Assembly (NCBI GenBank): GCA_026120185.1
Contig: JANUWF010001942.1
Coordinates: 3,410,001 to 3,474,000 of the forward strand
Reading direction: 5' to 3'
DNA length: 64,000 nucleotides
Origin: Voacanga thouarsii
Taxonomy: Eukaryota > Streptophyta > Magnoliopsida > Gentianales > Apocynaceae
Shown here in pieces: positions 1-11,304 of this stretch (position 1 is the stretch's first letter; each line of letters opens with the position of its first letter). Both the position numbers and the translations under genes were made by a program. The notes beneath the pieces were generated by a model. It ran no database searches and was not told the DNA's origin. It saw only the letters and a program-made list of their open reading frames with translations.

Positions 1-450
1 AATGGACATGTGGGTACTAATCAGAGCGGGTTTGAGAGTGTTCATGGAGGTCAGGGTTTCGGAGTTAGAAATAAAGCAGGAACTGCTATTCTTAACTTTA
101 CCTTGGCCTATGATTATTTGACCATAGCAATTCTTGACTTTACCTTGGCCTATGATTTGACCATAGCAAACACTTAGTTTAAGAAGAGAGATTCTCACTT
201 AATGACTTTTAGAAGTGGGTTAAATGCCAGTAAAATAGACTTTTTTATTATGAGGCGTAGGTTTCGTATTGGTTGTACGGATTGTAAAGTTATTCTAGGA
301 GAGAGTGTAGTTAAGTAACACAAGCTGTTGGTTCTCGATTTTAATTTTAGGAAAAATAGTAAGTAACGGAATCTTCAGGTTGACCCTAGGATCAAGTGGT
401 AGAAGCTTTGGGGGGATGAAAGAATAGCCTTTGTCGATAAGGTAGTTGAG
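1..450 (+). pseudogene. RTE endonuclease domain, C-terminal remnant
   Basis: Conceptual translation gives a broken endonuclease C-terminus: GFGVRNKAGTAIL near 55-95, ILNFTLAYD near 88-115 and KIDFFIMRRR near 231-260. This fits the apurinic-endonuclease-like domain that nicks target DNA for target-primed reverse transcription in RTE elements. Stops at several places and an internal duplication at 88-168 disable it. The N-terminal catalytic half is outside the window. Confidence 0.7.
88..168 (+). repeat. 42-bp imperfect tandem duplication inside the LINE
   Basis: Two adjacent copies, 88-129 and 130-168, both run from ATTCTT to CCATAGCA. They differ by one substitution (TTAAC/TTGAC) and a 3-bp deletion in the second copy. 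The duplication lies in the endonuclease region and breaks it. Confidence 0.85.
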
Positions 451-2516
451 GTGGATAGCTGGTCTTCTGATATAGATTCGGATCCAGATACTATGTGGAG
501 AAAGATGGCTCAATGTATTAGGACAGTAGCTAAGAAAGTTTTTGGGGAATCTAAAGGAAAAGTACCTCTAAACAATGACGTGTCGTGGTGGAACAACGAA
601 GTAAAAGAAGCCATAAGGAGTAAAAGAAAGAACTATAGAAACTTAGGGAAGTGTAGGAGTGATGAGAATTTTGAGAAATATAAGGTCGCGTGAAGAAAAG
701 CTAAAGAAACTGTTAGAAAAGCAAGATCCAAAGTTTATAAGGATATAAAAAGTTGGCTATCAAAAATGGGGAGAAGAATATATATAGACTGACGCGTTAC
801 AGAGAGAAGAAGACGAGAGATATCGGGTGGTGAATGTGTAAAGGATGACAACTACAGAGTTTTGGTTAAGGACGAAGAAATAAAGGAGAGATGGAGGTCG
901 TATTTTGATAAGTTATTTAATAGGAGTCAAGTCCAAGTTTTAAGTGTAGGTAGCTTGGCGATTTTGAACAAAGAGCTTAACTGTGCATGTATTCGTCGTA
1001 TTCAAAAGCATAAAGCCCAAGATGCCCTTAAAATGATGAGACTAAAAAAAGTAGTAGGACCAAATGGTATACTGATCAAGGTTTGGAAGTGTTTAGGAGA
1101 GATAGGTATTACGCTGCTAACAAATTTGTTCAACAAGATATATAGAGTTAATAAAATGCCTACAGAGTGGAGGAAGATTACTCTGATTTCTCTGTACAAG
1201 AATAAAGGGGATGTTCAAGATTGTGCCAATTACTGTGAGATTAAACTTATGAGTCATACTATGAAGTTTTGGGAGAGAGTGATTAAATAAGGGTTACAGA
1301 GAATTATACAAATTTCAGATATTCAGTTCAATTTTATGCCTAGGCATTCCACTACTGAGGCAATTCATTTATTATGGTAAATGATTGAATATTATAGAGA
1401 AAGAAAGAAAGATTTACATATGGTATTTATTGACCTGGAGAAAGCCTATGACAAGGTACCTAGAGAAGTAGTTTGGTAGGTGCTGGCCAAGAAAGGTGTA
1501 TCGCTAAAGTATATTACTCTCATTAAAGATATGTATGAGGGAGCATGTACAAGTGTAAGGACTTGAGTCGGAGTGACTGTAAAGTTCCCTATTACTATCG
1601 GGGTGCATCAAGGATCAACGCTTAGCCCTTTTCTCTTTGCGGTCGTTATGGATGAGTTGACCTACACTATACAGGAGGCTGTGCCATGGTGTATGTTGTT
1701 TGCGGATAATATTGTGTTGATTGATGAGACTAGAGTCGGTGTAAATGCTAAATTAGAGTTGTGGCGACAGACATTGGAATCCAAGGGCTTCAGAATTAGT
1801 AGGAGCAAAATAAAGTATATGGAATGCAAGTTCAGTGGTAGCAAAAATATAACCCAGAGTGTAATTTTGGAAGGTAGAGATATATTGATAGTTGATTGCT
1901 TCTAATATCTATGATCTATTATTCAGAAATGTGGAGAGCTCGATGGCGACGTTACACACCTAGTTAAGACGGGTCGGTTGAAATGGAGGAGTGCAACTGG
2001 TATTCTATATGATTGTAATGTACCATTGAATCTAAAGGAAAAGTTATACAAGACAACCGTAAGATTTGCTTTTTTATATGGTTTGGAATGTTGGGCAGTT
2101 AAAAACTATCATATTCAAAAAATGAAAGTAGTTGAAATGCTTATGTCACGATGGATGTGTGGATATATTAGAAATGATAGAATCAGAAATGAGAGATCAT
2201 TAGGGAAAAGGCAGGCGTGGCATCTATTGAAGAAAAAATAAGAAAACGTCATCTGCGTTGGTTTGGACATGTTCAGAGAAGACCGAGGAATGCTCCTGTT
2301 AGGACGATTGAGAGAGGGAGGCAGGATAGGTTAGACAGAGGTAGAGGCAGGCATAAAACGACATGGATAGAAGTGATTAGGAGAGATATGTCTTTGTTAT
2401 ATTTGAATGAGAGTATGAAGTTCAATAGAAGGAAGTTGCGAGAGAGGATTGATGTGGATGACCACATATTGCATGATGTTGGTTCATTTAGCCTACTCCA
2501 AGTTATTTGGGATTAA
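451..2516 (+). pseudogene. RTE reverse transcriptase and C-terminal region
   Basis: Four open pieces (451-693, 862-1290, 1573-1905, 1978-2516) with bridging sequence encode one RTE reverse transcriptase. Visible blocks are the fingers region (YKNKGDVQDC, 1195-1230), [14 protein letters not shown] (1425-1465), [12 protein letters not shown] (1605-1640) and the catalytic loop FADNIVLID (1699-1725). The second catalytic aspartate of the usual ADD motif is asparagine here (AAT at 1708-1710). The C-terminal part carries RKRHLRWFGHVQR (about 2240-2280), a typical RTE C-terminal block. Stops near 693, 1290, 1478 and 1565 make it non-functional. Confidence 0.85.
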
Positions 2517-2520
2517 GGCT

Positions 2521-2540
2521 TAGTTTGTTGTTGTTGTAGA
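2521..2540 (+). repeat. TTG-repeat 3' tail of the LINE
   Basis: The tail reads TTTGTTGTTGTTGTAG directly after the last LINE coding block. Short-repeat tails of this kind are characteristic of RTE elements. It marks the LINE 3' end at about 2537-2540. Confidence 0.65.
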
Positions 2541-3350
2541 ATAAATCAAATGTTGAGTATTCAATAAAGGTATACTAATAGTATACTAATAGTATACCTT
2601 AGAAGGATAGGGTAAGTCTTTTGATAGGAGGTCACCTTGAGATAAACTTTTTTTGGACATGGCACCACTACTAGTTAGGCAGGCCGGTTCAAACTAATAA
2701 TTTAGTCTAAGTGGACTGTTCTTGGAGAAGGACAACCCGTAATTTTGGATGAGAAATAGAGGATTATCTCACTTAGTGGGCTGATCACCTACTGTACTAT
2801 GATATAAGGTTTTACGGTACTTGGTCAAAATATAGGGTTTCATGGCCTTAGACTATGATGTATGGTTTCATAGTTCCTCTTTTATGAATGGTTTACTTTT
2901 CTAAATGTGCTCTTTTGTTTATGATTAAAAGTTGCAAATTACCACGCTATGTACTTAAAATGTATTGAGATGACTTACAAATACATCTTTCAATTTTTTT
3001 TCAAGCTGTATAAGTACACAAAACAATTTTAATGTACAAGAGCACACACAGGGCTTATTGGGAAATAATTATTATACTTTTTGTGCCATATTTTCAGGAA
3101 GATCTTACATTAATAACATTGAACTTACCTAGATTTTGAGGACTTTAATTCTTTATCTTGATGTACTTCTTTTAATGACCTTTATTTAGTTATTTCTTTT
3201 GAGACTTGTATAAGTATTTGATTAGTAGTAATAAGTTAATTTTAGTGTATTTTCTTTGAATTTTCTTTTACCTAGTTATAAAGACTCCTAATCCTATGGA
3301 TAGGGCGACATCCCTATCTTTTTTGGGGTCGTAGATAGGAGAGTATTACA
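2541..3350 (+). mobile_element. Long-LTR 3' part (family with GAGTACTCA ... GTATTACA)
   Basis: 3' part of an LTR of the same family as 6053-11304 and 60008-64000. Shared landmarks in order: TTGAGTATTCAATAAAGG (2552), the repeated 'GG(T)TTCATAG/C' tract (2800-2880), CACACACAGGGCTTATTGGG (3042), GGGCGACATCCC (3303) and the terminus GAGTATTACA (3341-3350). The canonical end in this family is GGGTGTTACA/GTATTACA. Its 5' part is missing because the LINE lies on that side. The right flank is a hAT transposase gene, so the LTR element inserted into the hAT. Confidence 0.7.
2570..2598 (+). repeat. 11-bp tandem repeat GTATACTAATA, 2.6 copies
   Basis: Perfect copies at 2570-2580 and 2581-2591, then a partial one at 2592-2598. 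Each starts with the palindrome GTATAC. It falls within the LTR and is absent from the related LTRs at the same point, so it is a local expansion. Confidence 0.8.
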
Positions 3351-4938
3351 TAAACTCAAACAAATTATACATATTAGATATAGAGCTTTAGTTGTTTTTT
3401 CTTTACTGCTTTTTATCTCCAGTTGCCTAACTATTGAATTTTCATCAAAGTCTAATTTCTCATAAATAAACTCAATAATACTATGAAATCTAAGAATTTT
3501 CACTTGAAAATCTAAATATAATGCCATATAATAAAAAAAATAAGAACATATGCATAACATTGTTTATATTTTAGATGCATAATTAGCATAAAAGAACCAT
3601 ATTCAACATGTTCATAACACTCTCTAAAAATATATACTATTTTTGTAAGTATAGGATGGATATGATGAGTAGTAAGATGGTAAGATCTAACAAAAATTTG
3701 GTTGCTTCTATAAAAGTAATTAAAAATGATGAAATCACAATAGAATTTTCGAAATGATTAGTAAGTTCAGGTTGAAAATTATTATTATTACCAAATTCAA
3801 TAAGTTAACTTTGAAAAGGTAAAACACTTTCAAAATTTTAAAAAGTTGAATTCTATCTAGTTTTAATATCTAATCTATTTTTTTTTTTTTGAAAAAAAGA
3901 CCTTGTTCTCAACATAAAGTTTTAAAAATTTGAGTTCTAATTAGAGAAGTTTTAATAAGTAAAATAACATTTCTAATTGTGCTAATAAGATCATCAATAT
4001 ATTTATATGATTCTGGAACACACAAATTAAGTATATGATAATACCTAGTATGAAATAAAATACTATTTAATACAGAATTCATGGTAATTTTTAAAATTGT
4101 CATAGCAAAATCATTATTTATAGTATTATCTAAAGAAATATAAATAATTTTGTTTGATATCCTATAATCACGATATATTTAAGGAATCATTCTAGGAATA
4201 GTCCTACCTGAATGCAAAAATTCAATAATTTAAAATAAATAGTTCCTTTTTGCACAAACCAACCCTGATCAATGCAATGATATATATGTAATGCACAAAT
4301 AAGTTTTTTGAGTGACTACTGCCCAACTATCACATGTAAGAGCAAATATTCAATTACAAGAATCAAACATAGCAATAAGATGCTCTCTAATATGTTTGTA
4401 TACTTTTATTATATCATTTTTTAAATATTGTTTTAGGAATCCTTTTATATACAAGTTGTACAGATACATGCATGAATTTTTCATAATATGGATTTTCGCC
4501 AAAAATAAAAGATAGTCTATTTTTAACAACAAATTTAACCATCTTATTTCTAGTTCTTCTATAGCCATATTAAAAATTACCTAGAACTTGATCTCTCATA
4601 GTTTGGATTTGTTATTGTTTAAGTAAGTTTTCATACCAATCTTTATGCACCATCTTTATATATCTATCTAATGTTTTCATTCTTTTTCCCTTTTTATGTG
4701 CATATACACTCTTATAAATTTTACATATCACCCTATCATTAGTATCATCCTTATCAAAAAATTTCCAAACTATAGATGTTTTCACTTTCACTACAGCTTT
4801 TGAAGATTTTGTAGGCATACTTATACTATATTTAGGATTATTAGGATTAGAAGTACCTATATTTTATTGTGTACTAGGACCTTTACCTTCATCATCTATT
4901 TCATTATCTAAATCCAAGACTGGATCTATATTATCCAT
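3351..4938 (-). pseudogene. hAT-superfamily transposase remnant
   Basis: Read from 4938 leftwards, with many stops. Near the N-terminus (4826-4690) there is a BED-type zinc finger: IVWKFFDK...ICKIY...YIKMVH, with the second cysteine and a first histidine changed. Next comes the segment before the catalytic core (FGENPYYEKF, about 4480), then LTCDSWAVVTQ and YLCIT (about 4350-4300), where hAT proteins have (D)xWxS...YLxIT. The block LFHTRYYHILNLCV (about 4050-4010) matches the hAT C/HILNLxV motif. The C-terminal dimerisation region is cut off by the LTR ending at 3350. The family moves by cut-and-paste transposition; this copy cannot encode an active enzyme. Confidence 0.7.
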
Positions 4939-5773
4939 ATGCCCAAAATTACAGTCAAAATGTGCAGATGATTATGAAGAATAATGACAATGCAGTTTTA
5001 TTTTTCAAATATTTATGTAAACTAAACAAGAATAAATAATTAAAATTTAAATAAAATTTCAAACAAATAAAAGATTAATCTAGAATATACCAATAATGAA
5101 ATATAGGAAAACATAAATAACTTGTAAATTAATTTAAAATTAAATAAATAACTAAAATATGTAAAAATTAATAAAGCAAAAATAAGAATATAGGATTAAG
5201 AAACACTAACTAGTAGTAAAAAACAAGAGCCAGTTGAGCTTTACTTATTCAAGACTTGAACCATATTCACTATTCTACCATTTAATGATCTTTCAAATTT
5301 TGAAGAAGTTGCTTGAAGAATTGAAAAAATATATGCCCATGGGTAATTCTAATTTAACATGTCTTTTAGATGAAATGGAGAGAATTAAGGATTATGAGAG
5401 TAAGAAGAGTGAAAGTAGAAAGTTGGAGAATATTTGATAAGGTTTGAAGTGAATTAAGGGATATTTATAGATTTTTTGGGGGGTATAGGGATGAAATAGC
5501 TATTGGTCAGCTACTATTAGTTGTTTTCAACCATTAGTGGCCTACCAAGAACAAAAAATAATAGGCAATAGCTCTCCCAAGAGAATCGGCTTACTGATCT
5601 GTGGGTGGTTCTCGGGCCTAAGTGAGCCAATTTGTAGCATGCCAGGGATCTTTTTCCTAGCCTGGTACAGACCGACCTACTAGACTGGACCACAGGTCGG
5701 TCGATTGAATAGTGGTTGGGTCAACTGCCAGTCCTGGACTGGCATAGATTGGCTGGACTAATTGCCATTGCTA
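3351..5773 (-). mobile_element. hAT DNA transposon remnant, one end present
   Basis: Contains the transposase remnant, an AT-rich 5' leader (4940-5560) and, at 5575-5773, a GC-richer subterminal stretch with repeated GGTCGGTC/CTGGACTGGC-type words. The outer edge reads, on the minus strand, TAGCAATGGCAATTAG. That resembles the TAGGGATGGCAAT ends of plant hAT elements, so the end is placed at about 5773. The other end was lost when the LTR at 2541-3350 inserted. I could not confirm an 8-bp TSD because only one end survives. Confidence 0.45.
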
Positions 5774-6052
5774 AGGATTGGCAAGCTTTAGTACTTGCAA
5801 AAAAAAGAATTACAAAATAGGCATGCAATGACCAACTTCTAACCCTAAGCCACTGCCCATGCACCCATCATTTTCATCCAATATAGTAGATCAATTTTTT
5901 GAGACATCCATATTATGATAAGGGCGTATTGCAATGGTAGTGATTGGTGAGGATGATTAGGCGATAAGTAACATTGGTGAGGATGATCAAGAGACAAATA
6001 GAGTGTTGCTAAAAAACTGTCACACCAACAGTCAGTCATTGATAATACTAAT
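5774..6052. other. Short unassigned spacer
   Basis: Sits between the hAT end and the solo LTR starting at 6053. It holds a local repeat 'GGTGAGGATGATTAGGCGA...GGTGAGGATGATCAAGAGAC' near 5948-5996. I see no coding or element signature. Confidence 0.4.
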
Positions 6053-9000
6053 TATAATACCTTGCTACCTACGTACCCAAAAGGACGGGATGTCGCACTG
6101 TCTAAAGGATCAAGGGTCTTTTATAATGAGGTAAAAGAACTTAAAATAAAAATAAACCCTTCAACTTATTACAACAGAAATGATAAAACTTATAAAAGTC
6201 TTAAAGAAATAACAATCAATCGTCTCTCCAAAAGAAAGTACAAAAAGAAAAAATATCGACCTTTAATCTCTAATAATACTCAACCTGATCAAATCTAGCA
6301 TCTCTTGAAAACATGATACAAATGTGTGAGAAATACATCCCAGTAAATCCTGTGTGTACTCTTGATCGATTTAAAAGAGATTTCATGTATGCACTTTGAA
6401 ATCATTCATAAAAGTTGATTGCAAGCCAAATACATTTTGTATATAGTATTGAGTGGTGTTTAGCATATTTACACGAGAAATCACAATTGTACAATTTACA
6501 AAAGAAACCACTCAAAAAAATGAGCTATGAAACCCTATGTCATAGCCCTTACCATGAAATCCTATATCATGGCAAACACTGTAAAACTCTACATCATAGT
6601 ATTGTGGGTGATCGGCCCACTTGGTAAGATACTCATTCATCTCTTACCTCAACTTATTGGTTGTCCACTCTCGGATGATAGTCCACTTGGATTGAGGTGC
6701 TAGCTTGGACTGGCCTGACCTTTTAGGACTATCGCCCCTTTTAGATAGGGTTCGTCTCTCATAAGTGGCCTCTAGTTGAGAGACTTGCCCGAACTATCAG
6801 ATACTAGTCGTAGTTGCCTACCTTTATTAAGTACTCAACGTATAGGATTCCATTCGAGAATTAATCTCAATATAACCATTTCCAAAGCCTTGGTCTTGCA
6901 AGCATGCTTGTCAAATAGTTTGTTGAAAAAAGTTTTATAAATGAAATACAGTACTTTGTAAAAATCCTTGTTTGAATAAAACTTTTTGGTAGGAAATATT
7001 TTAAGCTTGTAGTCCAAGTATTCACTCATTTGTTTAATCAACAGTTCATAATCGACTTACAAATTAGAGCTTTGACCTAAAAAATATAATGCAAGGACTT
7101 ACTTGTAGTAGTTCAGACAGAAATGTAATATTGACTGCCTTGATCATTCACTTTAGATATTTCCTCTTGTCTAAAATCATATGATAAACAATAGTCATAT
7201 TTTATCCTAATACATGGCTCAATCAAAATCACTCAAGTCAACCATATCTAAGATTTTATCAAGCAATCATATGTTCAACTATCTTAATTGTGCAAAAAAT
7301 TCTCTAAATAATAACCATAGTTCTTAAACTGTCCTAAATATTCATACGACCAGGTTTATATAAGTCAATCTAATTATTAAAGAATCCCAAATCAATTAAG
7401 TGACCAAATAATAGCATAAAAGTCCTTCAATCACATGCGCATACTCATAAATCAACATTTTGACCTTTAAGTCATAAAGATCAATCGACTAAATAGTACA
7501 AATCCTCTATGGTCATATAATTGATGAGATATTCTTAACAAAATCAAGAGATCACATCTCAACTAACACATTCTCTAGATAAATTGATCTAACTAAACCA
7601 TTTATTCAAACATTTTAGATAGGCTTAAGATTTACCTCTTAGTAGTACAAGTCTATTGAGATCAAAAGGTGACTCCCTTGATAGCTAAGTTGAATTTGTT
7701 GAGAGAAGAAAACAACTTACCTAGATATCAATGAAAAAGGGAAGAAAGCAGTCCTTTTGTTTTACTTTATATAGAAAATGAAGAAAGAAGAGAGAGAAAT
7801 GAAAGAGGTCATTATCTTGAAGAGATCCTAATAAGTCCAACCAAAGGGTAGAAAGATTGTTTAGATGAAGAAAGAAAGAACTCTAAATGGTTTTAGAGTG
7901 TTTTTGGGTATTTTGGCCAACCAAGATGTCTATTTGGTATCTTGTTTCATTTGGTGTGAGTGAAAGTCATGAGAGGTTTTAGAGATGTTAGGAGAGTAAT
8001 GCTTTGTGTTAGAGTGTCAATGGTGTTTATGTGATAGTTTGTAGTGTGATTGCAAGAATGGGTAAAAGAATGAACAAATATTTGTGTTTAGTTTTGGTGC
8101 AAATGCTGTGTGTTTTGGTGTTGCTCTTGGTGTTTCGATTGTGTATATGTGAGTCTATAGAATGGCTAGGAGTTTGCTGGAGTTTTGGTGCCTTAGTGAA
8201 GTAGTTTTGGTAGATGAAAATTCTACCTAAGGAGAGAAGGTACGAGTTTAGCATTTTGATATGATGAGAAGTCTATCTGTTCCCTAGCTTTGTGTTTTAG
8301 CTAACTAGCCTATTGAAAAAGAAATATCTAGCTTGTGATGGTAGCTTGTTGGCCGGTTGATATGAGAGAAAAATGAGTAAAAAGACCGAAATAAAGGAAG
8401 AGCTAAGAATAAGAAGGTTTTAATGAAACAATAAATTTTGATTTTCATAAAGGATAATAGCTATTATATTTATTAATTTTTGCTCCTAAATCCTAGGTAA
8501 TCTCTTCAAGGAATTTAGAAGTTTTAGCAAGGGTGTAATTCCCCTTCAAAGTGGCGGACGAAAGGCTAAGATAAAGTTAGAATTTCAAGTTTAAAACTGG
8601 AATAAAACTTTAAAGGAAAATAGATGATAATTAAAAGATAAAAGCTGTATTTCTTTTCAATAATTTGGAATTCGAGAAACATAAAATTAGAAGAGTCCTT
8701 TTCCTCAAGTAATGGTGGCTAAATCACCTAGGTTAGTTGAAATTCTCTCGATTAAAGAATAAAGGAATTTGTATAAAAGATAGTATGCTATTTGTAAAAG
8801 ATAATTAGTGGAAACCAGTATTTTTCTATCCAAAACCATTTAAATTCATCATGCTATATTTTTGAGAGAGTTTATCTCTAAAATGGCACCTGGAATTCTA
8901 TCTTTATAGCTAGCCGAAATTCCTAGATTAAATAGGACACTAATAAAGCATTTTAAATACAAAAAAAAAAATGATTGAATAGATAATATATATAACAAAT

Positions 9001-9202
9001 AATTGATAGCTAATAGATATTAGGAAATAATTTGATTTTAGAAGATATTATCTTAAAAGAAATTCTAGGTTTATCTTTCCAAATATCTACAAGATTCAAG
9101 CTCCTATATTTTAGGGATTAATCCCTCAAGGTGGCGACAACAAGGTAGAATTTTGGCCTAGAAGAAAAGGAGAAAAAAAAAAAAAAAGAAACCAATTTTG
9201 GT

Positions 9203-9272
9203 GTAGTTAGGATTTGAACTCAAGTCACCAAGAGATAATTCCTAAGCCTTTACCACTAGACCACAATATTCC
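9203..9272 (-). other. tRNA-like module with A and B boxes
   Basis: On the minus strand it contains GTGGTCTAGTGGTAAAGGC, which resembles a tRNA A box, and, about 30 bases on, GAGTTCAAATCC, which resembles the B box GGTTCGANTCC. It has no convincing cloverleaf acceptor stem, so it is not called as a tRNA gene. It lies about 300 bp from the 5' end of the LTR at 6053-11304. Confidence 0.55.
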
Positions 9273-9339
9273 TTGTATTCATATTTTCCTAGTCAAATTT
9301 CCTTCACCTTCATCCTATGCATATCTCATATACTAATAT

Positions 9340-11074
9340 TGTAACACCCCAATACCTATGTACCCAAATAGGTGGGATGTCGCCCTGTCTAAAGGACCAG
9401 GGGTCTTTATAACAAGGTACAAAAGGAACGAAAATGATTAGATAAAATTCTCGATAATCTTATTACAACCAAAGTTAAAAATACAAGTATGAGAATCTAA
9501 AACTTACAATCATCTCTCGAAAGAAATACAAAAATAAAAATAAATAAATTGAAGGTCATCTCTTATCTCTTCAACCTTCTCAAATAAAGCACTCCCCTGA
9601 AAACATGATGTAAAATAGTGTGAGATTGGCATCCTAGTACGTCCCGTGTGTGTGAATGCCATATATAAACATTTCATGCATGCAGATTTTTCAAAACCAC
9701 AAAATCATATTTGCAAGACTTTTCATCAATAAACAATTATTCAAAGAAGCAGGGGCAGAAGCATTTTCCTTGCTTTCACAATCGTTGATTACCTTGCCTT
9801 TGTAAAATGTGGCTTTTCACAATAAGTTTGCTAAAACGTATAGTGATAAAGAAAAGAAATCATTTTTCAGTTTAAAAGGTGAGATTTGACAAACTCATTT
9901 AGAGAATAAAATAACCACGTTCTCAAACCAAGTATCAAAATACCAATAGTACAATGCATCATATTCAACCAATGTTCTAATCATCATGCCAATCATCATA
10001 TTGACACCATTTCAAATATCATTGTACAAACTTGCAAATATGTAATATTTAGCAAAACAGTTATGTAGGAACTTACTTAAATATTCTCAATAATTAACCA
10101 AAGTAATGCTTGATCTCTTTTTCACTTTCTTCCTTAATCAATGTTTCTATGATTAGAAGCCTAATACGGTGATTGGAATTGTGATGGTCGAAATCTTGGA
10201 AAGAAAAGGGATTGTTTTTGTTTTGTAGCAGAGAGGTTTAGGGGGTGATTGGTGGCTGTTATAGGTTAGGTTTAGGTGTTTTGCTGTTTGGAAGGACTAC
10301 ACTTTGTTTTGGACTCTTGAACAAACAAGGAAAAAATGGCAGCTTTCGCTCTTCTTGGTTTGGCTGAAATTGCGGTGAATAGAAGGACTTTATAGCTGTG
10401 CTCTAGGGTGATAAAGTGGCCTGATAATGAGAGGAAAAAGAGAAAAGTATAGGCTGATTTTTGGTTCAGCTTTGGGCAAAAATAGGGAAAGAAAACTTAG
10501 GGTCTTGTGTTGTGATTTTTGCTTAAAACCAAAGGGGAATTTGACAGTATGGGAAGTTGGAATTTTTGTGAGTGTGTGTGTGACTGGTTTTTGTTTAGCT
10601 TAGGAGAACTTTGAGAAATAAGAATGGAAAGGTTGCAAGAGTTGGGATTTAAACTCAAGTCTCCAATTATTAAACACCACAACTCTAGCTTCAACCACTC
10701 CACTCAATCACAATAACTCTTATTTTAAACACTAAACCACAAAAACTCTTGTTCCTTCTAATAATACTCATAAAACAACAGTTCAAGTCCACCAAGAAGC
10801 TAACAAATTAACTCCCACTCACTTACTCCATTTTCCTTCTAATAATACTCATAAAACAACAGCTCAAGTCCACCAAGAAACTAACAAATTAACTTCAACT
10901 CTTATTTAATTAGTCATCCAACAAATATATCAAAGTAAATAAATTCATGAACTAACCAACTAATAAATCACATATATCAATGAAAATGGTTCAAGTTATC
11001 AAATGACATATAAAATGTTATGCAATGTATGGCTTTTCTCATATAATACAGGTGATGTTAAACGGGGTATTACA
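9340..11074 (-). mobile_element. Solo LTR, 1735 bp, exact TSD AATAT
   Basis: On the plus strand it runs from TGTAACACCCC to GGGGTATTACA. AATAT flanks it on both sides (9335-9339 and 11075-11079). TG...CA ends, a 5-bp exact duplication and no internal coding region define a solo LTR. It is a shorter relative of the LTR it sits in, sharing GGTGGGATGTCGCCCTGTC...GGGGTCTTT at the 3' edge and a tRNA-like module near the 5' edge (10636-10706). The middle GAGTACTCA part is missing. Confidence 0.85.
10636..10706 (-). other. tRNA-like module, second copy
   Basis: On the minus strand: GAGTGGTTGAAGCTAGAG (A-box-like) followed by CTTGAGTTTAAATCCC (B-box-like). It occupies the equivalent position in the nested LTR 9340-11074, about 370-440 bp from its 5' end. 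It is more degenerate than the copy at 9203-9272. Confidence 0.45.
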
Positions 11075-11304
11075 AATATAAATTCCAATATCAAAATAAT
11101 TCACCTAACCTAACCAAGGAATTACTATAAACTTACTAGGCAACTCACACATATATAAATAAATACAAGGTCAAATATACACATACAAATACAAAACTAT
11201 CAAACACATAGATAAATGTTTTATAAATCTATATGCAAATGCAAGATGCCATACGATGCTCATATTTCCCATGTATCTAGAATAGTATTAGACGGGGTAT
11301 TACA

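Larger units (their letters stand above)
1..2540 (+). mobile_element. RTE-clade LINE, decayed, 5' end outside window
   Basis: Non-LTR retrotransposon remnant in sense orientation. In order it holds the end of an apurinic-type endonuclease (about 1-450), a reverse transcriptase (about 860-1900) and a C-terminal region (1978-2516). It ends in a short TTG-repeat tail, as RTE elements do rather than in poly(A). Phrases such as [24 protein letters not shown] and WRSYFDKLFN are typical of plant RTE elements. Several stops and frame changes break the ORF, so it is inactive. The 3' end lies at about 2540, where sequence of the LTR at 2541-3350 begins, so it probably inserted into that LTR. The 5' TSD is outside the window. 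Confidence 0.85.
6053..11304 (-). mobile_element. Solo LTR, about 3.5 kb, interrupted by a nested LTR
   Basis: On the minus strand it starts TGTAATACCCC (11304 leftwards) and ends GGTATTATA at 6053. Candidate TSDs are CTAAT (6048-6052) and CCAAT (11305-11309), one transition apart. It contains GGGATGTCG near 6087, the GAGTACTTAATAAAGG landmark near 6838 and a leader with a splice-donor-like GAGGTAAATC near 7640. A tRNA-like module lies at 9203-9272. No gag or pol is present, so it is best read as a solo LTR left by LTR-LTR recombination. Removing the nested 9340-11074 insertion and its TSD leaves about 3.5 kb. Confidence 0.65.

Noticed and set aside
10636..10706. Functional tRNA gene
   Set aside because: A and B boxes are visible but there is no acceptor stem pairing or anticodon arm that I can fold convincingly; kept only as tRNA-like.
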